From the NCBI GenBank assembly GCA_017461445.1, contig JAFTXW010000012.1:59944-123943 (forward strand): DNA of 64,000 nucleotides. The letters are read 5' to 3'. This document shows, piece after piece, positions 42,196 through 50,591 of this stretch (within the stretch, counting starts at the first letter, position 1; each line of letters opens with the position of its first letter). The DNA comes from Oscillospiraceae bacterium. GTDB lineage: Bacteria; Bacillota; Clostridia; Oscillospirales; Oscillospiraceae. Both the position numbers and the translations under genes were made by a program. The notes under the pieces are model-generated. The model searched no databases. It was not told where the DNA came from and worked only from the letters and a program-made list of their open reading frames with translations.

Positions 42196-42639
42196 TCAAA
42201 ATGGAATGTAGGTGTAACGGTACTGAAGCCAGACAGGAAGAACCGTGGTAATCATCTTGCTGATCGTCTCCCGATATACTTCAGGCGTATTGGGAGCAAA
42301 ACTCTGGAAGGGTCTGCGGAAGCTGTTGATGACCAACTGCAGGTTTTCCAGTGCAGTAGCACGCTGTTTCTTGACCTTTTCATCAGCAGGCAGTCCGAAC
42401 TGACGCTCCTGCAGCATGCAGGTAAAGAGCGCATCAACGACCTTGTAGTGGAATCCCAGGACACCGGTGTCAGTAGAAACCGGTGCAGTTTTGAGGAACA
42501 TCATGCAGCTTTCCAGAACAGAAATGCGGTACATCAGCTCCTGATAGCCCAGAAGCTGATCATTGGTGAACTTACCTTCAGCCATTTTTGCATTGAGCTG
42601 CTGCTTGGTTTGGTAGTACTGTTCCAATGTAGTTGCCAT
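42196..42639 (-). CDS. Hypothetical protein
   Basis: 147 residues, helical, no known domain. GAAAGGAAA precedes the ATG at 42,639. It lies between recD2 and the annealing-like gene, so it may be a recombination or replication accessory. Confidence 0.6.
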   Translation of the reverse strand: MATTLEQYYQTKQQLNAKMAEGKFTNDQLLGYQELMYRISVLESCMMFLKTAPVSTDTGVLGFHYKVVDALFTCMLQERQFGLPADEKVKKQRATALENLQLVINSFRRPFQSFAPNTPEVYRETISKMITTVLPVWLQYRYTYIPF

Positions 42640-42655
42640 AGTTGTAATTTCCTTT

Positions 42656-44824
42656 CTACTCAATGAAGTCTTGAATTCTTTGCGCCAGTCGGGTACCCCG
42701 CTGGTCTGCTTTGGTATTGCGAATCGCACGGCACAGAGCTTTACGTTCACCAACGATAGTGAGCCGAAGTCTTGCACGGGTGATCGCAGTGTAGACGATG
42801 GCACGGATCAGCATGATCGCGTGCGCACATTGTAGGTTCATAATTACGGACTTATACTGGGCACCCTGAGACTTATGCACTGTGGAGGCATAACCGAGAT
42901 CCAGCATTTTCAGCTGTTCATTCTCATACTCCATGATTCGTCCATCGCCAAAATCGATCTGCACACTGGCCTCGTTCTCCGGACCTGTGATGCTGATGAT
43001 ATAGCCTACATCGCCGTTGTTGACCTGCTCGTAGTTTTTGATCTGCATGACCTTATCGCCGAGCCGGAACCGGAGTTGTCCATATACCGCCTCCGGCTTA
43101 CCGGGGGCAGGCGGATTTACCAGTGCCTGGAGCCGTGCATTCATCGCATCCACGGAAGTTTCGGTCTTATGACGGAAGGGTGTCAGAAATGCCACCCCGT
43201 CCACGCCGAACTTCCGAACCTCCTGCATGTACAGGTTTTCAATGATGTCGGCAGATACCGCAAGGTCTTTGGAGTCAAAGAACATAAAGTCAGGGCCGTA
43301 TTCCATACTCAGATTACCATGTTTAATGAGTCGGGCATTGGTAGCAATGCGGCTGCCGGCACTTTGGCGGAACACATGATCCAACCGGACAACAGGGACA
43401 ACACCGCTATTGATGATATCCTTCAGCACAGCTCCGGGTCCAACAGAAGGGAGCTGATCTGCATCTCCAACCAGAACCAGTCTGGCATTGGGGGGTACTG
43501 CAGCAAACAGCCGCTCTGCCAGGAAGGCATCCATCATAGATACTTCATCAACGAGAATCAGATCAGCATTCAGCATGATGCCTTCTGTTAGACTGCCATC
43601 AGGGTTGGCCTTGATGCACAGGGCCTTATGGATGGTGGATGCCGGTAATCCGGAGGATTCCTTCATCCGTTGCGCTGCTTGACCAGTAGGTGCACAGCAT
43701 ACAATTTGGGCATTTGGGTATTTTTCCTGGTACAGGTCCAGAATTGCCTTTTGTACAGCGGTTTTTCCGGTGCCGGGACCGCCCGTAATGACGCAGAATT
43801 TATGGGAGAGGGCCATTTTGACTGCATCACGCTGCTCCGGTGCAAGTCTGATCTTCAGCTTCCGTTCCTCACATATAATGGCTAGATCCAGATTTTCGTA
43901 GGGTTCAACCTCCATCTTCATTTGCTTGGAGATATGGAACGCAATGTTGTTCTCCACGGTTGCGGTAGAACAGCGGTAAACATAGCCGTCATAGCACACC
44001 AGTCGGTTCTCTTGAACCAAATGATAAGCACGGCCTGCCGCCATATCTTCGGTGATTTCCGGAGTCTCCAGAAGTTTAAGGGTTCTGTGAAGAAAATCAT
44101 GTTTCTCCAGACACAGGTGGCCTTCCACTTCAGCTTCGGCGATGGCATACATCAAAGCCTCATCTACCCGCTCCGGGGATACTGCAGGAAGTCCCATGCT
44201 TATTGCCAGCTTATCGGCAGTCTTGAATGCGATGCCTGCCATCTCCACCAATCGGTATGGGTGATTTCGGATGATATCCATAGTATCCTTCCCGTACTCT
44301 CGGTAGATCTTGATGGCCCGGTTTGCGGTTACTCCGTGGGGTGACAGAAAAGCAATCACATCACGGGCACCTCGGGTGGCAAGGTAGGAATCGCAGATCT
44401 TCTGAAGCCGCTTTTTACTGATGCCTCGAACGGACATGAGTTTTTCCGGCTCCCGGTCGAGGATCTCCAGTGTATCCTGCCCGAAGGTATCGTAGATCAG
44501 TTCTGCGATCTTCCGGCCTACACCCTTGATCTGTCCGGAAGCCAGATACCCGATGATTCCCTCTTTGGTGTGGGAAATCACTTCCTCATAGCCTTCGACT
44601 TCAAACTGAAGACCATGCCGGGGGTGCTTTGTCCAGTGTCCATTCAGACGGTAGCGGATCTTTTCTGCAATGGGAAGACAGTATCCAACTGCCTTTACTT
44701 GACTGAGCATGTCTCCATTCGAATCACGGATGATTTCCAACGGACGGTAGACAGCAATCATATAGTCAATGGTTGCAGCATCGGCAATACGGGGATAGAG
44801 TAGTTTTTCAAATTGACATAGCAC
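42656..44824 (-). CDS. recD2: RecD2-type DNA helicase
   Basis: 722 residues. An N-terminal region with helix-hairpin-helix motifs (SGQIKGVGRKIAELI, LMSVRGISKKRLQKI) precedes an SF1B helicase core: Walker A GGPGTGKT, motif II LILVDEVSMMD, motif III LVLVGDADQLPSVGPG, motif VI YTAITRARLRL. It unwinds DNA 5' to 3'. GTG start at 44,824, with AAGGAG eight bases upstream. Length fits chromosomal RecD2. Confidence 0.9.
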   Translation of the reverse strand: MLCQFEKLLYPRIADAATIDYMIAVYRPLEIIRDSNGDMLSQVKAVGYCLPIAEKIRYRLNGHWTKHPRHGLQFEVEGYEEVISHTKEGIIGYLASGQIKGVGRKIAELIYDTFGQDTLEILDREPEKLMSVRGISKKRLQKICDSYLATRGARDVIAFLSPHGVTANRAIKIYREYGKDTMDIIRNHPYRLVEMAGIAFKTADKLAISMGLPAVSPERVDEALMYAIAEAEVEGHLCLEKHDFLHRTLKLLETPEITEDMAAGRAYHLVQENRLVCYDGYVYRCSTATVENNIAFHISKQMKMEVEPYENLDLAIICEERKLKIRLAPEQRDAVKMALSHKFCVITGGPGTGKTAVQKAILDLYQEKYPNAQIVCCAPTGQAAQRMKESSGLPASTIHKALCIKANPDGSLTEGIMLNADLILVDEVSMMDAFLAERLFAAVPPNARLVLVGDADQLPSVGPGAVLKDIINSGVVPVVRLDHVFRQSAGSRIATNARLIKHGNLSMEYGPDFMFFDSKDLAVSADIIENLYMQEVRKFGVDGVAFLTPFRHKTETSVDAMNARLQALVNPPAPGKPEAVYGQLRFRLGDKVMQIKNYEQVNNGDVGYIISITGPENEASVQIDFGDGRIMEYENEQLKMLDLGYASTVHKSQGAQYKSVIMNLQCAHAIMLIRAIVYTAITRARLRLTIVGERKALCRAIRNTKADQRGTRLAQRIQDFIE

Positions 44825-44847
44825 TTGTTTTCTCCTTCCTCTGAGAG

Positions 44848-45510
44848 TCAGGTTTCTTTGGCAACAAGTACATGGCGAGTCTGTGGAACAAAATATTCCT
44901 CCTCCACCACGTCATACTCGTTTGCCATTCGGATGGCCTGACTGACAAGGTCATCAGCCAGGCTATCCAGCTCTTGCACAAGCTTTACCCGTTCCCGGAG
45001 TTCGGATAGTGACCATTCTTCATAGTCTTCATCCATATCCGTTCCGCGACCGGGGAAAGTAATGGGTTGCTTTGGAGGGACTTTGAAATCCACTCTGGCA
45101 GGTTTTCTGCAGACTCCGCATACATTACCGGTTTCAGTGATGCTTCGGAAGTTCCGCTGCCCACAGCAGGTGCAATAGGACAAATGGCCGGTGGGTCTTA
45201 GTTCCCCTTGATAGAGAACCAGGTATCCACCACTTCTGCCATTGAACGCTGCCTGCCATCGGTAGTCGTGCATCTCGTTGAAGAGATCCAGTGCATCCTG
45301 CCGCAAACAATAAAACTCCTGGGTACCGAGCATGTCGTAGAGCTTGGCTTCAATCTCAGATTCCAGACCAAGTCTGTGGATCTTGAGATTGCAGGCATAC
45401 GAGGTTGCACGGTTCCAGGAGTTCATTGTGGGATATCGAAAGTGATCCTGCAGGAAGTTAGTCATCTCTTTCCGGGAACGAAGATCCACCGGCTCTGAGA
45501 ATATCCGCAA
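44848..45510 (-). CDS. Hypothetical protein with zinc ribbon
   Basis: 220 residues. A four-Cys zinc ribbon (YCTCCGQRNF ... NVCGVCRKPA, about residues 112-140) sits between helical parts, the second rich in Glu. No family recognised. Start TTG at 45,510 follows AAGGCGGTGG, three bases past the preceding stop; an ATG 15 codons downstream is an alternative. Confidence 0.6.
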   Translation of the reverse strand: MRIFSEPVDLRSRKEMTNFLQDHFRYPTMNSWNRATSYACNLKIHRLGLESEIEAKLYDMLGTQEFYCLRQDALDLFNEMHDYRWQAAFNGRSGGYLVLYQGELRPTGHLSYCTCCGQRNFRSITETGNVCGVCRKPARVDFKVPPKQPITFPGRGTDMDEDYEEWSLSELRERVKLVQELDSLADDLVSQAIRMANEYDVVEEEYFVPQTRHVLVAKET

Positions 45511-45512
45511 AA

Positions 45513-46040
45513 TTAGCCACCGCCTTCCTGTGGCACGATCAGCTCTGTTCCCAGACCGAGAACGCTATGCTCCCGGTTCAGCTCCACCAGTTTCTTCGAC
45601 GCACCGGTCTGGGTGACCAGCTTACGAACCTGTACATACAGGTCATCATCAAAGACCTGTATGGGGATGCCCAGCTTTGCCGCATGGGTGATCTCACCCT
45701 TCATACCTTTGCTCAGGACAGTTCCACAGACCAGAAGCAGCTCAGACTGTACCAGCAGTTCCAGACCGAAACGCAGCGCCATGGCACGCTCGGCAGGGAG
45801 CTTATCACAGACCAACATCGGCAAGTAGGCATGAGGTGCCCGGGCTAAGTACCCCATATGCTCATTAGCATAGAGCATATAAAGACGTGCCCTGCGCATG
45901 TTGTCCAGCTGCACATTAGGGTCGGAATCACTGTAGGGCGAGCAGATATACACATTCTTGCGGTGACGGTTGGGCTTCAGGAACTGCTGCTCCAGCTTCT
46001 GCTCGAAACCTTCACAGCACAGTTGTAAAATGTTGTACAT
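45513..46040 (-). CDS. DUF7768/DUF4406-like nucleotide-binding-fold protein
   Basis: 175 residues. NVYICSPYSDSDPNVQLDNMRRARLY at residues 29-54 and LLVCGTVLSKGMKGEI match the DUF4406/DUF7768 pattern, which is related to nucleoside 2-deoxyribosyltransferases. It may act on nucleotides or bind a nucleotide-like ligand. Encoded between the YqaJ exonuclease and a zinc-ribbon gene. Confidence 0.65.
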   Translation of the reverse strand: MYNILQLCCEGFEQKLEQQFLKPNRHRKNVYICSPYSDSDPNVQLDNMRRARLYMLYANEHMGYLARAPHAYLPMLVCDKLPAERAMALRFGLELLVQSELLLVCGTVLSKGMKGEITHAAKLGIPIQVFDDDLYVQVRKLVTQTGASKKLVELNREHSVLGLGTELIVPQEGGG

Positions 46041-46055
46041 AGAGCGACTCCTTGA

Positions 46056-47093
46056 TTAAATCGGTTGTACCGAGACTTTCACCTTGCGGCTTGTAGATAC
46101 ATTCAGGACATCCGCGTAGATGCTGGGATATTTCTTCTTCAGAGCATCGCTGCTGGGCCGCTTGGTGGTTCTTGTCACGAAGTCGATGAGGAGCTTATCT
46201 TTGGTAGTGGTCAGAATACCGTGCTCGTGTTCCTTCATCACTTCGGCAATTCGCACGGAGTGTGCTTCAATCTCCTTTTCATAAAGTTTCTTTTCAGCTT
46301 CGCAATCCTTGATTTTTCCCTGCAGCAGAGCAATCTGCCGAAGCGGATGCTCAAACTTAGATGAAAACTCAATGGTTGGAAGGCCTGGTTGACTGTTGCC
46401 ATAGATTCTTGCGAGGGATTCCATGGCCAATGTGGGTTTGACACCACTCATTGTGGGCGGGGCATCGTGCTCAAGGCTCCAGATCCACTCATCTAACCGT
46501 TCAAAGATCATGTCTTCTTTGACACGGTCGCGCTCAATCTCCGGCATGGCCAAATCGTTCGCAGGATTATTTCCCCAGATACAGGAGAAAGCACCGTGCT
46601 GAACATCTGCAACTGCCAGATAGAAACGAAGCTGGAATTCGTAATAAAGTGGAATCGCCTCATCGCTCCAACCGTCTGCCTTGTGGTAGGTGCAGCTCTT
46701 ACACTCTAAAATCCCAGACTCGCCATCGCTGGCCCGCTCATAGCGCCGATCAAAATTTGCCAGTGCATAAGGGTGGTCTGCATGCTGATAGAGGCCCTTG
46801 TCTTCATAGACATAATTGCCGCTTTTCTTCGCGTACCAGTGTGCCGCAATGGGCTCCAGAAGATGACCCATTTCAAGCTGGTCTGCATTGTCCTTCGGCT
46901 TGGGCTTCATGCGTCCCTTTTTGATCATCCACAGTTCCAACGGAGTTGTCCACGGTGACACGCCGAATATGGCTGCCACATCGCTGCCTCCGATGGTGAA
47001 GGGAATGTCACCTTTGGGACCATGCATTCTGCATTCCAGCCAGCGCTCATTGCTCATGCCTGTGGTGTCGCAAAGCAGGATCGGAGCTGCCAT
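46056..47093 (-). CDS. YqaJ-family viral recombinase/exonuclease
   Basis: 345 residues. YqaJ domain in residues 10-190: RWLECRMHGPKGDIPFTIGGSDVAAIFGVSPWTTPLELW, acid residues in GHLLEPIAAHWY, and ECKSCTYHKAD with the Glu-x-Lys nuclease motif. Such nucleases (lambda Exo-like) resect DNA ends for annealing proteins. ATG at 47,093 overlaps the stop of the gene before it (TAATG), so translation is coupled. Confidence 0.85.
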   Translation of the reverse strand: MAAPILLCDTTGMSNERWLECRMHGPKGDIPFTIGGSDVAAIFGVSPWTTPLELWMIKKGRMKPKPKDNADQLEMGHLLEPIAAHWYAKKSGNYVYEDKGLYQHADHPYALANFDRRYERASDGESGILECKSCTYHKADGWSDEAIPLYYEFQLRFYLAVADVQHGAFSCIWGNNPANDLAMPEIERDRVKEDMIFERLDEWIWSLEHDAPPTMSGVKPTLAMESLARIYGNSQPGLPTIEFSSKFEHPLRQIALLQGKIKDCEAEKKLYEKEIEAHSVRIAEVMKEHEHGILTTTKDKLLIDFVTRTTKRPSSDALKKKYPSIYADVLNVSTSRKVKVSVQPI

Positions 47094-48232
47094 TACCAAC
47101 TCACCGCCTTCGCAAGATCATAGTCACTCCACCGGATAGACAGGGCACGGGCCATGTTCTCCTCAACGGTGAGCATTTTTGCTTCCGGTGCGTGATGGGT
47201 CTTCAGCAGATACGGAATCTCCTGCATAGCCATGAATACATCATGAGCAGAGGCAGGTCCACCGCCATAAGCCATCTCATACATGGCGATTGCCTCCAAA
47301 GACTCTTTCTTGGGAAGAGAGAGCTTCTTACAGACCCGGGTCATGGCGTTGGCCGGATATTCTAACTGAATTTCCAGAAGGCTCTGCAACTTTGCAACAG
47401 AATCACAGAATTGAGCGAACAGCTGATCCAGTTCAGATTCAAAATCTGTGACCTTTTTCTTGTGCCGATGATCTACCGCAATACAGCCGCCGAGGTGGAT
47501 CGGATGCTGGGTTCCCATCAGCATGGCGGATACCTTTGCAGAGGACAGACCCGTATCAGAGGTCATGAAGCGAATGCCAGGAACCAGGCGGGATGCGATG
47601 GAGATTTTGCCGTAGAATGCCAGTGCCTTTGCATAAGCACCAAGCAGATCTTCTTTCTGGCTGGGGAAAGTCCAACTACCGCAGGTATAGGAATGATCAC
47701 TGTACCCGCCTTCAAATTGAAAACCGGGGAAGCGTTCACCCATCTTCTTTTCCAGAGTGACCAGAAGCTCATCCATGGGAAGCACGGAATAATCCTTCTC
47801 ATCACCGGAGTGGGCTGCAGATACCTTCTCCTCGCGAATCAGGAGAAGCGCATCGGAGTTATGGACTGCCAGACAGGCATTGAGGACATTGGCCAGCTCC
47901 TTGCGGCTGAGCTTAGGGAGTGCGCTGCCGTTGATCTTCGCACGATCCAGCAGGGTCTTGTAGGCTGTAGAACGGACAGGATAGATATTTCCGTCTACAT
48001 TCAATGCGAGGCCGAGGTTTGCGACAGTATCCGAGACAGCTTCCTCGCTGGTTCCTGCGGCGAATGCCGAGGTGTGACCATACAGAGGAGAGGTGCCGTC
48101 CAGAGGTTCCACATGCAGGTCTTTGACCTTGCAGGTTTTCCAACTGGAGCCTACGCTCAGTGCCTTATGGTAGCTGAGCATGGATGGATAGTTGTCAAAG
48201 GTGGTTGTGTAGTTGTCGTGACAGGGTAACAT
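47093..48232 (-). CDS. Conserved mobile-element protein of unknown function
   Basis: 379 residues, soluble, first gene of a recombination/replication operon. The stretch YPVRSTAYKTLLDRAKINGSALPKLS... is reminiscent of phage/plasmid DUF932-like proteins, but this is not certain. AAAGGAGC is eight bases upstream of the ATG. Transcribed from the promoter-leader at 48,283-48,470. Confidence 0.6.
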   Translation of the reverse strand: MLPCHDNYTTTFDNYPSMLSYHKALSVGSSWKTCKVKDLHVEPLDGTSPLYGHTSAFAAGTSEEAVSDTVANLGLALNVDGNIYPVRSTAYKTLLDRAKINGSALPKLSRKELANVLNACLAVHNSDALLLIREEKVSAAHSGDEKDYSVLPMDELLVTLEKKMGERFPGFQFEGGYSDHSYTCGSWTFPSQKEDLLGAYAKALAFYGKISIASRLVPGIRFMTSDTGLSSAKVSAMLMGTQHPIHLGGCIAVDHRHKKKVTDFESELDQLFAQFCDSVAKLQSLLEIQLEYPANAMTRVCKKLSLPKKESLEAIAMYEMAYGGGPASAHDVFMAMQEIPYLLKTHHAPEAKMLTVEENMARALSIRWSDYDLAKAVSW

Positions 48233-48282
48233 ATTGCTTGCTCCTTTCGGTTTTGTGACGGGGACCGCCGGATATAACAAAA

Positions 48283-48470
48283 GCCAGCAGCCCCCTCAGA
48301 AAGGAGACTACTGGCCTGTGTTCACGATTAGATTGTCAGAAAACAAAAAAATGCCATTCACGCGAATGCGCAAATGACACTTGTGAGAACTTGGAAACTA
48401 TGATTGCTTTTGCAAAACTCTGATACTGTAACAACAGCATTATATCATAGCTATAAGCGTTAGTCAATTG
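48283..48470 (-). promoter_or_regulatory. Promoter and tandem-terminator leader A
   Basis: Minus strand: TTGACT (48,462-48,467), 17 bases, TATAAT (48,439-48,444). A ~150-base leader follows with two terminator-like hairpins. The first is AAGTGTCATTTGCG / CGTGAATGGCATT followed by seven T (about 48,345-48,382). The second is GCCAGTAGTCTCC / GGGGGCTGCTGGC followed by TTTTG (48,283-48,315). The same arrangement recurs at 56,305-56,470. It governs the 48,232-to-40,280 operon. Confidence 0.8.
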
Positions 48471-48529
48471 GTTGGGATAAATTCCATCACAACACTTTTC
48501 GCACACGAACAAGGAGCAATCGTGTGTTT

Positions 48530-48994
48530 TTATGTCTTCATGCTTCTTCGCTTGTTGTTTCTTTGCTTGCCAACAGTCATTTGGAATGACCCAGATCGCT
48601 GCTTATTTTGCCTTAGCTTTTCCGCGAATCCACCCACTGCGTCAAATAAGAGCATCCATCTGTTTGCATGCTCCAGTATCTTCATTTGGATTCCTTCAGT
48701 CTCGACAGGGCATTGAATAAAATCTGAGTACTGATATTCGCGTACCAAATCGGTATCATCAGTTAACCATACATCGTAAACAGTCCACCCCGGGTTTTCT
48801 AAGTCAACTGCATACTCAATAATCAGGCGGATTCCATAATAATTCGCCATTTCCATTGGAACAAGGATTTCAAACGAAAATACCGGATTTATGAGAGACC
48901 AGTTCAGATTTAATCCACCTTTAACAGCTCGAACATTACCAAATTTTGTATCACCATCGCGCATTCTTATGTATACTTTATTTTGCTTAACCAT
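48530..48994 (-). CDS. Hypothetical protein
   Basis: 154 residues: mostly beta-strand-like sequence (NKVYIRMRDGDTKFGNVRAVK..., WTVYDVWLTDDTDLVREYQY) with a basic tail. No family recognised. The start at 48,994 follows AAAGGAGAAAATCTC. It is the last gene of the operon that begins at SSB. Confidence 0.55.
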   Translation of the reverse strand: MVKQNKVYIRMRDGDTKFGNVRAVKGGLNLNWSLINPVFSFEILVPMEMANYYGIRLIIEYAVDLENPGWTVYDVWLTDDTDLVREYQYSDFIQCPVETEGIQMKILEHANRWMLLFDAVGGFAEKLRQNKQRSGSFQMTVGKQRNNKRRSMKT

Positions 48995-49074
48995 GAGATT
49001 TTCTCCTTTGCCGTACATAGTATTAATGAAGGATGCCTCCATTGTGGGCGGCATCCTAATTCTTACGTCAGCAG

Positions 49075-49482
49075 CTATCTCCAACTTAGCGTCAAGCCAT
49101 TGAGATCTTTAATACGTTGTAAAATGCGGGTAAAGAGTTCGAACTTGGGTGGCCATTCATCAACAGCCCATTCAATTACCATTGCTTCTAACTGCGCATC
49201 CTGCTGAGCTATTACAAAGTTACAGTCGTATGGCAAAATCGGCTGCCCGATATATTCCGTGTAGATACCAATTTCACTGCGTTCCAGCCTTTTTTGATCT
49301 TCCCAAGAGAAAACCAACTTGCCAAGATAGGTAGTTCTGTGACATGTCTTATAGGCAGCGATGATATCTCTGCTCAGATCATTGAAGGTGTCATCTCCGA
49401 CAGGAACATTTTCAAGATGCCCCCAAAAGAACAGATATTCATCCTGCTTTTGCAGAGCTTCTTTCAGTTTGGCATCATTCAT
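49075..49482 (-). CDS. Hypothetical protein
   Basis: 135 residues, acidic, no known domain. Its ATG lies inside the previous gene's stop region (GATAATGAATGA), so it is coupled. GGAGGGG precedes it. Confidence 0.6.
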   Translation of the reverse strand: MNDAKLKEALQKQDEYLFFWGHLENVPVGDDTFNDLSRDIIAAYKTCHRTTYLGKLVFSWEDQKRLERSEIGIYTEYIGQPILPYDCNFVIAQQDAQLEAMVIEWAVDEWPPKFELFTRILQRIKDLNGLTLSWR

Positions 49483-50341
49483 TATCCAGCCCCTCCTTAA
49501 AAGTTTTCACCAAGGCAAACGATGCTTCTGAGACAGATTCCCAGTAAGCATCTCTCAAATATGCATTTTCTGCCAAGTGTTTGCGGATGCGCTGAGGAAC
49601 AATAGGCAAGGCAATCATTTTGTTAATCTGATCATCAGTCATGTTCTCCAACTCATCCCAGCATTCAATTTGTTCTGCAAAATGCTTGCGAAGTTGCATG
49701 TCTATATAGGTTTTCCCAATTGCCTCAAACAGGTCGTAACCCATACACATTTCGTGGCGGTATACAGCGGCTCTATAATGATTGGAAGAATATTCTCCAT
49801 CTAGCCAAGACTCAAAGAACAAAGGCGTAGTCCCTGTTTTAAACCGAGGATCACTGCACCATTCAGATGTGACTCCGTTTTGCTTCTCATCGTTGACCAT
49901 TTGCGTGAGAATGCGCTTGGCTTGAGCTTCGTCGAAGGCAAACTCAATGGTTATTCCGGCATCGTCCTCGCTGATCCATTCTTCACGTACTTCGTATACA
50001 CCAAATCGCTTAATTTCCGGTACTGAATTCAAAATGGTGATCATCTCTGGAGCCATTATGACAATATCTAGAGTGATGTCTTTCAGCTTCTTTTTCTGTC
50101 CGTACAGGTAGGAAAACCTGCTCTCCAGTGTTTTGATTTCCTCCGGATCAAAGGGGGGGATAAATGTACAGTAAATATCAGGCGTGTCGTTATCGGTTTC
50201 CTGATCGTTGCCATCACGGATTTCTGCAATAGTGCCAAAGAGACCTTCATATTCGCTTTCTGCGTTGGCAATTACGGTATCACCAATCGTGTAGGTGATA
50301 CCCGCATAGTGGAATTTAGTGCCAATACGATTGATAGTCAT
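49475..50341 (-). CDS. Hypothetical protein
   Basis: 288 residues. The N-terminal part (GTKFHYAGITYTIGDTVIANAESEYEGLFGTI) looks like a small beta-barrel (SH3/KOW-like) fold, followed by helical and mixed segments. No domain assigned. GAAAGGAAACAGGA precedes the ATG. A terminator hairpin separates it from the 59-residue gene upstream. Confidence 0.6.
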   Translation of the reverse strand: MTINRIGTKFHYAGITYTIGDTVIANAESEYEGLFGTIAEIRDGNDQETDNDTPDIYCTFIPPFDPEEIKTLESRFSYLYGQKKKLKDITLDIVIMAPEMITILNSVPEIKRFGVYEVREEWISEDDAGITIEFAFDEAQAKRILTQMVNDEKQNGVTSEWCSDPRFKTGTTPLFFESWLDGEYSSNHYRAAVYRHEMCMGYDLFEAIGKTYIDMQLRKHFAEQIECWDELENMTDDQINKMIALPIVPQRIRKHLAENAYLRDAYWESVSEASFALVKTFKEGLDNE

Positions 50342-50365
50342 ATTCCTGTTTCCTTTCAAAAAATA

Positions 50366-50399
50366 GGAGGACAACCCGACTGGGCTGTCCTCCCGCCTT
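50366..50399 (-). terminator. Intrinsic terminator
   Basis: Minus strand GGAGGACAGCCC-AGTC-GGGTTGTCCTCC followed by TATTTTTTG. It lies inside the operon and may lower expression of the last three genes. Confidence 0.8.
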
Positions 50400-50407
50400 A
50401 GGAGATG

Positions 50408-50587
50408 TTAGTGTGGTTTTCTCTTTAGAGGTTCAAGTAGACCAATAAAATGTTCTACAGGTGGAGTGCCTGGCTTGACCATAGCAAAGAATTTTGGTGC
50501 AACAGAAACAGCGGTGTCTTCGTCGTACCCCTTCTCCATGATCAGCTTTGCGGCTTTCTTAAGGTTTCTTGGTGTCTTATATCGCAT
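50408..50587 (-). CDS. Small hypothetical protein
   Basis: 59 residues, basic (MRYKTPRNLKKAAKLIMEKG...), with GAGGTGATGGT before the ATG, four bases after the VWA gene's stop. Probably a real small partner of the VWA protein. Not recognised. Confidence 0.6.
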   Translation of the reverse strand: MRYKTPRNLKKAAKLIMEKGYDEDTAVSVAPKFFAMVKPGTPPVEHFIGLLEPLKRKPH

Positions 50588-50591
50588 ACCA

